Shown here in pieces: positions 23,956-32,057 of a DNA stretch of 32,057 bases. Below the pieces are notes generated by a model. It saw only the letters and a program-made list of their open reading frames with translations, was not told the origin of the DNA and searched no databases. A program made the translations under genes and the position numbers. Each line of letters begins with the position of its first letter. Position 1 is the stretch's first letter. Origin of the DNA: JANLSO01 sp031362405 (GTDB lineage: Bacteria > Actinomycetota > Thermoleophilia > Miltoncostaeales > Miltoncostaeaceae); assembly GCA_031362405.1 (NCBI GenBank), contig JANLSO010000001.1, positions 1 to 32,057 on the forward strand, read 5' to 3'.

Positions 23956-23975
23956 AGGCACCGATCTCTGCGTCG
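23937..23975. repeat. REP-like palindrome, copy B (19-bp perfect arms)
   Basis: CGACGCAGAGATCGGTGCC (23937-23955), one base (A), and GGCACCGATCTCTGCGTCG (23957-23975) form a 39-nt perfect inverted repeat. It sits exactly where the FN3 remnant loses its 5' end. The core AGATCGGTGCC-N-GGCACCGATCT is shared with copy C, 160 nt away. Confidence 0.88.
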
Positions 23976-24256
23976 ATCTTAACCGTCCGGTTCGTTGGAG
24001 CCGTTTTTCATATTTCTGCTTGTGGTCGGGTCGGCCAGCACTCCCCGCGAGAGCTGACTGGACGGCCCGGCGCGGCCCGAAGGGCCGGCGCGGTCACGTC
24101 TTTCGCCCTGCTCGGATCTGGTCTGCCCTGCCATGCACAGATCGGTGCCTGGCACCGATCTGTGGATGATCTCTCTGCGGGCGCCCGCGGGGTAGGCGCC
24201 AACCTGTCACCGAGCTGTGCGACCCGTGGCCGACCGATGTTCCAGAGCTGTGGGCC
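23976..24256. other. Non-coding spacer between FN3 remnant and fructokinase gene
   Basis: No gene is recognised. It contains a lower-GC patch near 24000-24022 and a small hairpin (CGGCCC-GAA-GGGCCG) near 24080. REP-like copy C lies at 24136, and the 12-nt palindrome GCGGGCGCCCGC follows at 24177-24188. It forms the downstream region of the sugar operon; any of these hairpins could end that transcript, but none has a T tract in the right place. Confidence 0.5.
24136..24164. repeat. REP-like palindrome, copy C (14-bp perfect arms)
   Basis: CACAGATCGGTGCC (24136-24149), one base (T), GGCACCGATCTGTG (24151-24164). It shares AGATCGGTGCC-N-GGCACCGATCT with copy B but has different outer bases. Compensated changes in the stem argue that the hairpin itself is maintained. 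Confidence 0.88.
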
Positions 24257-25182
24257 TTAGTCGAGCCCGAGGTCGGTGCGGGTCGGCGGGTCGGCTCCGG
24301 CGCGGGAGCAGGTGATCGCCGCCGCGCGGCAGGCGAAGGTCAGGGCTGCAGAGATCTCTGGCTCATGGAGGGCCGACAATGAGGCTCGGTCGAGCTGGCC
24401 GTGTTCGCGGAACCAGGCAAGGAGTGCCCCGGCCAGGGTGTCTCCGGCGCCGACGGTGTCGACGACGGCAACGAGCACTCCCGGAGCCTCGCCTCGGGCG
24501 ACGCCGCTCCACCCCGACGCGCCATCGGCGCCGCGGGTCAGAACCACCAGCGCCGGACCGGAGCGTGCCCAGACGGCAGCGATCTCGTCCGCACCGGAGC
24601 CGGGATAGAGATGCGCCAGGTCGGCGTCGCTCACCTTTACGATCGTCGCCAGAGCAACGAGCCGCTCGATGCGGTTGCGATAGGCGCCCATCGAGGCGAT
24701 TGCCCCCGGGCGCACGTTCGGATCGAGGGAGATCATGCGACGGCCGGCTTCGCGCTCGATCAGTTGGCTGAACGCCGTCGCGGCCGGTTCGACCGCCAGC
24801 GCGAGGGTGCCAACGTGCAGTGCCTCGACTCCGTCAAGCGTCGCGGGCAGGTCGGCAACGCCGAGCTGCAGCGACGCCGTTCCGTTGAGGTAGAGGTCGT
24901 AGTGGTTGTCACCCGATTCGAGAACGCTCACGAGGGCGAGCGTCATCGGGTCGTCGCCGCGCAGCAGGTACCGAAGGTCGACGCCTTCGGCGGCGAGGAG
25001 GTCGTGGACGATCGTGCCCTGCCCACCTGAGGAGACCCGGCCGAGGAAACCGGTCGGCACCCCCAACCGGGCCAATGCGATTGCCGCGTTGAACGGGCCC
25101 CCACCCGGTACGGCTCGAAGGAGATCTTCCCCCTCGATCCGTACCGGGATCAGGTCGAGCAGCGCCTCTCCACACGAGAGGA

Positions 25183-25186
<4 letters not shown>
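24257..25186 (-). CDS. PfkB-family carbohydrate kinase, probable fructokinase
   Basis: 309 residues from GTG 25186, which overlaps the stop of the ATPase gene (GTGA). N-terminal ILSCGEALLDLIPV and the substrate-side motif PGGGPFNAAIALARLG (PfkB signature 1) are present. The C-terminal signature VVDTVGAGDTLAGALL supplies the anion hole and catalytic Asp. PfkB kinases phosphorylate sugars at a terminal hydroxyl. As the last gene of an operon with a GH32-like fructosidase, fructose is the expected substrate, giving fructose-6-phosphate. Ribokinase-type substrates cannot be excluded from sequence alone. Confidence 0.9.
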
Positions 25187-26356
<1,170 letters not shown>

Positions 26357-26364
<8 letters not shown>

Positions 26365-27334
26365 GGGATCGCTCCTTTCCGTCGAGCGTCAGGGCCCCGT
26401 CGGGCGTGATGCCCACGGGAATCGGATCAATCAGCTCACCCGCGAACGAACCGTCGGGGGCGAGTAGGCGCCAGGCCATGAACATCGGGCCGTCATCGGT
26501 GATGACGATGCGACCCGCGTAGCACGTGCTGCCATCGCGCGGGCCGAGAAGCATCTCGTCGACCAACGCGAACGGGCCAAGCGGCGAGTCGGCGACGGCG
26601 TAGAAGGTGCCCGTCCGTGGTGTGTCGCCGGTGCGCTTCGCCCACGCACGTGAGTGGGTCGCGTCGCTACTGCAAAACAGGAGGTACCACCGCCCGTCCA
26701 GCTCGATCAGCTGGGGGACTTCAAGCTGGCCGAACTGGCCGGACGGTGTGATCGTGACCGGGTCGTCGACGGCCCAGGTCACGAGATCGGTCGACCGGGC
26801 GTGGGCCACGACACCGCGGGCGTCATACTCACCCGTGGCCGCCCGGGCGGTGAGAAGGGCGTGAAAACCACCGTTCAAGGGAACCACCCACGGGTCGCGC
26901 CAGGCCTGATCGGGCCATGCGTTGAGATCAAGCGCCTCGTAGCGCGCCGGGTCGAGTTCGATGATCGGGTTACCCGGGTGCTTGGTCCAGGTGATCAGAT
27001 CATCCGATTGGGCGACGCCCACGCGCTGCACGAGCCCGTCTTCCACGGTCGAGATGCCGGTGTAGAAGAGCCACCAGTGGCCATCTCGCTCGAGCACGCT
27101 GCCCGTCCAGGTGGCGTCGTCGTCCCACGCGCCGGCCGGCCCGGGGCCGAGCGCGTCGGGAAGAACCGTCCAGTCGCGAAGGTTGGTCGACACCGCGTGG
27201 CCGATCGTGGCGTTGCGGTGCCGCCTGTCGGGATCGCTCAACGACCGGGGCGCCTGGAGGTAGAAGACGTGGTGCTCTGCCCCACGCCGGGCCATCCAGA
27301 AGTCCCAGATCCATCGGTCGTCACATCGCAGCAT
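26357..27334 (-). CDS. GH32-like beta-fructosidase / sucrose hydrolase, intracellular
   Basis: 325 residues, one five-bladed propeller and no signal peptide, so it works on sugar brought in by the transporter. The likely catalytic triad is visible: nucleophile D11 in WIWDFWMA, transition-state D147 in AWRDPWVV, and acid/base E205 in GQLEVPQLIEL (the usual ECP motif reads EVP here). DATWTGSVLERDGHWWLFYT is the W-x-GS blade typical of the clan. It lacks the classical N-terminal NDPNG and the C-terminal beta-sandwich, so it is a short GH32/GH68/GH43-border member. Sucrose or short fructans are the best guess. It begins 4 nt after the permease stop region. Confidence 0.87.
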
Positions 27335-27337
27335 GCA

Positions 27338-28231
27338 TCAGCCCTTCAGCCCGGATCGGGCGACCGACTGCACGAACCAGCGCTGGAAGAACAGGAACGC
27401 GATCAGCAGCGGCAGGGTGGTCACCGTGGCATAGGCCATGAGGTCACCCCACGAGATCGGGGGCTGCGTGAAGAAGATCGACATCCCGTAAGGAAGCGGG
27501 CGAACATCTTCGCTGGTCGTGACGAGCACCGGCCAGAGAAGCTCCCCCCAAATCTGCAGGAAGTGCAGGATGCCGACCGTCGCGAACGCGGGTTTGGCAA
27601 GGGGAAGGACGACGCTGACGAACGTGCGCACCGGGCCGCAGCCGTCGATCCGCGCGGCTTCCTCGAGCTCCTTCGGTACCGCGAGGAAGAACGAGTAGAA
27701 AAGGTAGACGAACAGTGGCTGCGCGATGAACGGCAGAATCTGCACGTAGAGCGTGTCGGTCCAGCCAAGCTCGGAAACCAGGAACAGCAGCGGAATCGCC
27801 ACCGCCTGGAACGGCACGATCGTCAGGGCGATGATGCCGACGAGCATCGCCTTGGACATCTTGAACGGCACCCGCGCCAGGGCGTAGCCCATCAGCGAGT
27901 TGACGACCAGACCGACGGCGACCGTGACGACGCTGACGATCACCGAGTTGCGAAAGAGGGTGAACAGCCCGGCGCGGTCGTTTGCCTTCGAGAAGTTGTT
28001 GCCGTCGAATGGGCTGGGGATGAAGGCGCGCAGGCTGTCGCCGTCGGCGAGGACGGAATCGTCGACCTTGAGTGCCCCGACGAACATGATCACGAGCGGC
28101 AGGAGGAAGAAGATCGACAGCAGGACCATCGGCAGATAGGTGGTCCACTTGCGGGTCTTGAGCGACTTGCCGGAGTGCTCGGCGGCGGTCGTTGCCTCGG
28201 CCTCGGGAAGAGGTGCTGCGGAGGTGGCCAT
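27338..28231 (-). CDS. Sugar ABC transporter permease (MalG type)
   Basis: 297 residues from ATG 28231, which shares one base with the stop of the previous permease (TGATG). After a polar Ala-rich N-terminus there are six helices, starting with YLPMVLLSIFFLLPLVIMFV. The EAA loop is ELEEAARIDGCGPVRTFVSV followed by VLPLAKPA, the clear CUT1 consensus. It forms the channel with the MalF-type partner and delivers sugar to the cytoplasm, where the GH32 enzyme is made. Confidence 0.93.
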   Translation of the reverse strand: MATSAAPLPEAEATTAAEHSGKSLKTRKWTTYLPMVLLSIFFLLPLVIMFVGALKVDDSVLADGDSLRAFIPSPFDGNNFSKANDRAGLFTLFRNSVIVSVVTVAVGLVVNSLMGYALARVPFKMSKAMLVGIIALTIVPFQAVAIPLLFLVSELGWTDTLYVQILPFIAQPLFVYLFYSFFLAVPKELEEAARIDGCGPVRTFVSVVLPLAKPAFATVGILHFLQIWGELLWPVLVTTSEDVRPLPYGMSIFFTQPPISWGDLMAYATVTTLPLLIAFLFFQRWFVQSVARSGLKG

Positions 28232-29148
28232 CAGTCCCGGTTCTCCTTCAAGATCACTCGCTGGATCAGTGTGAGCGTCAGGACGACGACGAAGAACACC
28301 ACGGCGATCGCCGATGCCTGGGCGATCTGCTTGCGTTCGTAGCCGGTTTGGACCAGGCGCACCATCATCGTGTCGGTCGCGCCGAGCGGCCCGCCGCGGG
28401 TCGTCGCCCACACCGTGTCGAAGAGCCGGAAGGCGAGAATCGTCGTCACGGTGATCACGAAGATCAGGGTGTTTCGCAGCTGCGGCAGCGTGACGTAGAG
28501 GAACTGCTGCCACTTCGTCGCGCCGTCAATCGACGCCGCTTCGTAGAGCTCTTGCGGGATGTCCTGCAGCCCGGCCAGCAGGATCAGCATCTGGAACCCG
28601 GCCCCCTGCCACACCGACATGATGATGATCGCCGGTAGGGCCATGGTGGTGCTCTCCAGCCATCTCGATTCGAGCGCACCACCTGAGATCGCGCCGAGGA
28701 AGGTGTTGATCAGGCCCGAGTCGCCGTTGAACAGCAGGGCCCAGATGATCGCCGTGACCGAGAGCACGACGACGACGGGAAGAAAGAAGATGCCGCGGAA
28801 GACATTCGCCGCGCGGACCTTCTGGTTGACGAGCGTCGCCATCCACAGCGCAAGGGCCGTTTGGGCCGGTACAACGACCGCGGCGAAGACGATGTTGTTC
28901 TTGAAGGCGTTCCAGAAATCGCCGTCTTGAAGGATCTTCGAGTAATTGTCGAAGCCGACGAACTTCACCGGCAGCGGTGAGTTCAGCTTTTGGTTGGTGA
29001 TGGAAAGGTAGATCGCGTAGAAGAAGGGCAGGATCAGGAAGCCGCCGAGGAAGATCAGCCCCGGGAGGCTGAAAAGCCACCCCCAGGTGCCGTCTCCGAG
29101 GCGCGTTTGGCGCGGCATCCGGCGTGCGCGGACCGCATCTGTCGTCAT
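28231..29148 (-). CDS. Sugar ABC transporter permease (MalF type)
   Basis: 305 residues from ATG 29148 with GGAG upstream. The first helix is LFSLPGLIFLGGFLILPFFY, then the typical FVGFDNYSKILQDGDFWNAF loop. The EAA loop is ELYEAASIDGATKWQQFLYV followed by TLPQLRNT. Six helices are expected. A strong hairpin sits in the 86 nt between the binding-protein gene and this gene, which should lower its expression relative to the binding protein. Confidence 0.93.
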   Translation of the reverse strand: MTTDAVRARRMPRQTRLGDGTWGWLFSLPGLIFLGGFLILPFFYAIYLSITNQKLNSPLPVKFVGFDNYSKILQDGDFWNAFKNNIVFAAVVVPAQTALALWMATLVNQKVRAANVFRGIFFLPVVVVLSVTAIIWALLFNGDSGLINTFLGAISGGALESRWLESTTMALPAIIIMSVWQGAGFQMLILLAGLQDIPQELYEAASIDGATKWQQFLYVTLPQLRNTLIFVITVTTILAFRLFDTVWATTRGGPLGATDTMMVRLVQTGYERKQIAQASAIAVVFFVVVLTLTLIQRVILKENRD

Positions 29149-29181
29149 CGAAAGCTCCGATGCTCGTTCGTGAACGGTGGG

Positions 29182-29232
29182 CACTGCGGGTTGCCGCCGT
29201 GGGAGGTGACTCCACGGCGGCAACCGTCAGTG
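29182..29232 (-). terminator. Intercistronic hairpin between binding-protein and permease genes
   Basis: Arms GGTTGCCGCCGTGG (29189-29202) and CCACGGCGGCAACC (29212-29225) pair perfectly around a 9-nt loop. After a 2x2 internal loop, CACTG/CAGTG adds five more pairs. It lies two bases past the stop of the binding-protein gene. It lacks a T run, so it is more likely a partial terminator or an mRNA-stabilising end than a full stop. Confidence 0.75.
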
Positions 29233-29234
29233 GT

Positions 29235-30569
29235 CTACGACGGGTCGGGATACCCGTCGTTGTCGCTGATGTCTGTGTCGATCGCCTTGACGGCCTTGTC
29301 GAGCGAGCCCTTCACGTCGGCCCCGTCGATGATGTCCTGGATCGCCTGGTTGAAGGAATCCGACACCGTGATGTACGCCGGGGTCGTCGGGCGCGGTACC
29401 GACACACCTTCCTTGGCGTGCTGCGCGACGAAGATGTTCAGATCGCCACCGGCCGTGAACTTCGGGTCGGCGTCGGCGATGGCCTTGCTGGCCGGGATCG
29501 CACCCGACGCGGCGGCGATCGCCTTCTGCTGTTCGGCTTGGAGCGTGTACTTGATGAACGCCCACGCGGCGTCAGGGTCCTTGGTCTTGGAACCCATCGC
29601 CCACTGCCACGAGCCCTGGCTGGTCTTCAGACCGCTCCCGAAGTCGGGCAGCGGCACGACGACAAGGTCGTCGCCGAATTTCTTCTTGTACGGCACGTAC
29701 TGCCAGTGGCCGACCCAACTCACGGCCGCCTTGCCGCTGACAAAGTCGGTGTCGGCGGCGTTGTCACCAACGAGGCCATCCTTGAACCACGACTGGAAGG
29801 TCGTGAGTGCCGCGACGACGCCCTCGCTGTTGAGCTGGCCCTCGGCCGAGGAATTGTCTTCGCTCAGCAGGTTGCCGCCACCCGACCAGACAACCGGGGC
29901 GAACCCGTAGGCGTACCACTCGCCCTGACCGTAGTTCTTCTTCAGATCGAGGGGGCGGGCGTAGCCGGCGGCCTTCCACTTCTTCAGTGCGTCGGTGAAC
30001 TGCGCGGCGGTCCACGGCGCGTCGATCGTCGGCGCGGTCGCGCCGATCTTCTTCAGCGCCGACTTGGTGGTGTAAAGACCAAGACCGGAGTCGAACATGC
30101 CGACCGCCCACGTCTGGCCGGCGTACTCGCCCTGGCGCACGACCGATGGCAGGAGGTCGGCCTTGGTGGCGTCGTCGATGCAGTTCGTGATCGGCTGCAG
30201 GTCCTGTGAGAACGCGTACTGGAACGCCTTCGACGCGTCGGTATCGACGACGTCCGGCACGTTGTCTGACTGCGCTTGGCTCGACAGCGAGGTCGCGTAG
30301 TCGGCCTCCGGGATGAGCTTCAGCGTCGCCGTGACGTCCTTTTGGCTGGCGTTGAAGCCGGTCACGAACTTCTTGACGGCCGTGACCTCGTCTTCGTTGC
30401 CCTGGTGCCACTGCACCGTGATCTTCGATCCGGCGTCGATCTTGCCGTCGCATCCACCAGCTGACGCGGCGCGGGAACTGTCGCTGCCGCCGCCGCAACC
30501 GGCCGCAAGACCGGCCGACCCGGCGAGCGCGACGACGGCGAGCACCTTCACGCCTTTTTGGATCCTCAT
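29235..30569 (-). CDS. Sugar ABC transporter substrate-binding lipoprotein
   Basis: 444 residues from ATG 30569, preceded by AAGGGGG. Lipoprotein signal with lipobox LAAGC (C25) and a Gly/Ser tail. The mature part is an extracellular solute-binding protein of family 1: ITVQWHQGNEDEVTAVKKFV, DNVPDVVDTDASKAFQYAF, GQTWAVGMFDSGLGLYTTKS and VVPLPDFGSGLKTSQGSWQW. It captures the oligosaccharide outside the cell for the two permeases. Two Cys (CDGKI, TNCID) may form a disulfide. It follows lacI by only 25 nt. Confidence 0.93.
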   Translation of the reverse strand: MRIQKGVKVLAVVALAGSAGLAAGCGGGSDSSRAASAGGCDGKIDAGSKITVQWHQGNEDEVTAVKKFVTGFNASQKDVTATLKLIPEADYATSLSSQAQSDNVPDVVDTDASKAFQYAFSQDLQPITNCIDDATKADLLPSVVRQGEYAGQTWAVGMFDSGLGLYTTKSALKKIGATAPTIDAPWTAAQFTDALKKWKAAGYARPLDLKKNYGQGEWYAYGFAPVVWSGGGNLLSEDNSSAEGQLNSEGVVAALTTFQSWFKDGLVGDNAADTDFVSGKAAVSWVGHWQYVPYKKKFGDDLVVVPLPDFGSGLKTSQGSWQWAMGSKTKDPDAAWAFIKYTLQAEQQKAIAAASGAIPASKAIADADPKFTAGGDLNIFVAQHAKEGVSVPRPTTPAYITVSDSFNQAIQDIIDGADVKGSLDKAVKAIDTDISDNDGYPDPS

Positions 30570-30594
30570 TGTGAAACCGCCCCCTTCGTTTTTC

Positions 30595-31656
30595 TCATGA
30601 CGCCGACGCCCGCGGACGGGTACCGGATACCGACCTGCGTTGTGCAGTCGTGCGCCGCGGCGGGCCGGTGGTGCGCCGCGGGACGAGTGTGAGCGGGAGC
30701 CGTGTGGCGTCCGCGTCGAGCGGCCGCTGGGATCCCAGCGAGTCGAGAAGGAGTTCCGCGGCGACGCGGCCGCTCTCAAAGAGGGGCTGGTGCACCGTGG
30801 TGAGACCAAACAGTTCGGCGGTCTCGATGTCGTCGAAACCGATCACCGAAAGCTCGTCGGGCACCCGGATCCCCGCGGCGCGCGCGGCCTCCAGCACCCC
30901 GATCGCCTGCGTGTCAGACGACGCGAAGATCGCTGTCGGCGGGTTTCGCACCGCGAGCAACGACTGGGTGAGCAGCGTCGCCGTCGCCCGGTCGTGCGGG
31001 CCGTGGGCGAACATCCGGTCGTCGTATTCGATGTCGGCGTCGGCAAGGGCCGCGCGCAGACCCGTCAGCCGATCGGCGCTCGAGGTGAAGTGAAAACGCG
31101 CGTCGAACTCGTCGCCTATGTAGGCGATGCGGCGATGCCCGAGCTCGAGGAGATACTCGGCGGCCATACGGCCTCCGGCGACGTCGTCGGTGATCACCGA
31201 CGCCAGCAGGCTGACCTTCGAGTCGACGACGACCACCGGCGTCTCGAGAGCCGCGAGGTCGGCTTCTTCCTGAGGGGTCGGCGCGAGGGAGATCAGCAGC
31301 GCACCGTCGGCGCGGTCGCGTTGGCCGACCTCGGCGAGACGGCGAAGGCGTTGTTCGGGAGTCTCGACCGCCGCCAGCCAGAGGTCGTACTCGCTGCCCG
31401 AAAGGGCATCGACGACGCCGCGAACACGTTCGACCACGGACGGTCGGGTGAGAAATGGAGCGGTGACGGCGATCGTCGAGGCGCGTCGACGTGACAGCGC
31501 CCGCGCGGCCGGACTCGGCCGATATTCCAACGCGCGAATGGCGGCGACGACCTTGCGCCGAGTGCCATCGCTGACGCTCGCCGCACCGTTGAGAACCCGC
31601 GACACGGTGCCGATTCCTACCCCGGCGTACTCTGCGACATCCTTGATCGTTGCCAC
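30595..31656 (-). CDS. LacI-family transcriptional repressor of the sugar operon
   Basis: 353 residues from GTG 31656 (GGGGG upstream). The start is fixed by the family N-terminus ATIKDVAEYAGVGIGTVSRV and the hinge-proximal LEYRPSPAARALSRRR. The effector domain has DGALLISLAPTPQEE, LLELGHRRIAYIGDEFDARF, AIFASSDTQAIGVLEAARAA and ELSVIGFDDIETAELFGLTT. It is the first gene of the operon, and two LacI-type operators lie 16-43 nt upstream, so it likely represses itself and the sugar genes until a fructoside binds. Confidence 0.95.
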   Translation of the reverse strand: MATIKDVAEYAGVGIGTVSRVLNGAASVSDGTRRKVVAAIRALEYRPSPAARALSRRRASTIAVTAPFLTRPSVVERVRGVVDALSGSEYDLWLAAVETPEQRLRRLAEVGQRDRADGALLISLAPTPQEEADLAALETPVVVVDSKVSLLASVITDDVAGGRMAAEYLLELGHRRIAYIGDEFDARFHFTSSADRLTGLRAALADADIEYDDRMFAHGPHDRATATLLTQSLLAVRNPPTAIFASSDTQAIGVLEAARAAGIRVPDELSVIGFDDIETAELFGLTTVHQPLFESGRVAAELLLDSLGSQRPLDADATRLPLTLVPRRTTGPPRRTTAQRRSVSGTRPRASAS

Positions 31657-31671
31657 TGCGTGCCCCCGATA

Positions 31672-31685
31672 TGGAACCGCTTCCA
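31672..31685. promoter_or_regulatory. LacI-type operator 1
   Basis: TGGAACCGCTTCCA fits the LacI-family consensus TGnAAnCGnTTnCA at every fixed position. It lies between the promoter and the lacI start codon, where binding would block transcription. Confidence 0.85.
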
Positions 31686-31699
31686 ACGAAGCGATTCCA
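31686..31699. promoter_or_regulatory. LacI-type operator 2 (degenerate)
   Basis: ACGAAGCGATTCCA fits the consensus except for the first two bases. It directly abuts operator 1, and the centres are 14 bp apart. It touches the -10 element, so a repressor here would cover the polymerase site. Confidence 0.65.
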
Positions 31700-31728
31700 C
31701 GTTAGTTCGGGTGACCTGTTCGTGTCAA
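31699..31728 (-). promoter_or_regulatory. Promoter of the lacI-sugar operon
   Basis: On the minus strand a perfect -35 TTGACA (31728-31723) is followed after 18 nt by TAACGT (31704-31699) as -10. The start point would fall within the tandem operators, about 50 nt upstream of the lacI GTG. Confidence 0.7.
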
Positions 31729-31831
31729 CCGCAACGAACTCTTAACCGTGCGGCCCACACGAGTCACGCGAAACGCCGCCGAGCGGGACGCCGGTTTGGG
31801 GCGACCCGCACGAGTGCGCGGTGGCCGAGGG

Positions 31832-32057
31832 CTACTTGGTTGCCGGAGTCCGTTCGGTGCCGATCGCGGGCGGGCGCGCCGCTTTGCGCGACTCGGTCCA
31901 GGCGCGCTCACCTAGAAGACGCAACGCCGCCGGCAGCTGCACACCGCGCACGATCGTCGCGTCGATCAGTACCGCGGCGGCCAGGCCGACGCCGAGCTGC
32001 TTCATGTCGATCGTCGAGAGGGTCGCGAAGATCGCAAAGGCCGCGATCATCACCGCC
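31832..32057 (-). CDS. MMPL/RND-family transporter, C-terminal end (partial)
   Basis: About 74 C-terminal residues are inside the window; the gene begins beyond the right edge. MIAAFAIFATLSTIDMKQLG, VGLAAAVLIDATIVRGVQLP and AALRLLGERAW form the conserved last two helices of MMPL transporters, including the Asp-containing IDATIVR helix. The tail (ESRKAARPPAIGTERTPATK) is polar and cytoplasmic. MMPL proteins export lipids or drugs, driven by protons. It is read towards the lacI promoter, with about 100 nt between. Confidence 0.87.
   Translation of the reverse strand, partial: AVMIAAFAIFATLSTIDMKQLGVGLAAAVLIDATIVRGVQLPAALRLLGERAWTESRKAARPPAIGTERTPATK

Overview
The window is high-GC bacterial DNA: densely packed genes, many GTG starts, and long operons whose stop and start codons overlap by 4 nt (ATGA/GTGA). 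The mix of ECF sigma factors, a ZAS-type anti-sigma, a Tat-exported PhoD and a TolB-like protein with a Cys-containing C-terminal domain of a kind I associate with Solirubrobacterales points to Actinomycetota, most likely class Thermoleophilia. This placement comes from protein style, not from a marker gene. No rRNA, tRNA, CRISPR array or transposase gene was seen.

Left part (1-9313). A minus-strand ECF sigma gene is coupled to a partial methyltransferase. Divergent from it runs a ten-gene plus-strand operon: a soluble ZAS anti-sigma with RsrA-like Cys/His spacing, a TlpA-like thioredoxin, CcdA, a CDP-alcohol phosphatidyltransferase, a VTT/DedA-like membrane protein, a FAD disulfide oxidoreductase, and a YnjB-type ABC importer (lipoprotein, two permeases, ATPase). 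Several partners match the E. coli ydjXYZ-ynjABCDEF neighbourhood, whose substrate is unknown. I regard this as the most interesting system in the window: an apparently redox-controlled envelope module.

Middle (9314-21333). A VapBC-like module follows, whose antitoxin has no ordinary start codon. Next is a minus-strand DGPF/ECF42 sigma/NRAMP-like operon with a recognisable candidate ECF42 promoter. Then come an exported TolB-like beta-propeller protein, a PepSY protein followed by a 15-bp perfect hairpin, an OmpR-type response regulator with its histidine kinase, and a PhoD phosphatase. A glycosyltransferase is translationally coupled to zwf.

Decay zone (21463-24256). A secreted protein built from three 52-residue repeats is followed by two broken genes: a frameshifted exported protein on plus, and fibronectin type III fragments on minus. 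Three REP-like palindromes with the core CGGTGCC-N-GGCACCG lie in this window. Two flank the FN3 remnant and its right-hand spacer, and one lies beside a GNAT remnant near 18.9 kb.

Right part (24257-31728). This is a minus-strand sucrose/fructoside utilisation operon: LacI regulator, sugar-binding lipoprotein, two permeases, intracellular GH32-like hydrolase, MsmK/UgpC-type ATPase and PfkB fructokinase. A TTGACA promoter with two tandem LacI-type operators precedes lacI, so the repressor probably controls itself together with the operon. A strong hairpin separates the binding-protein gene from the permease genes. The end of an MMPL transporter gene runs off the right edge.
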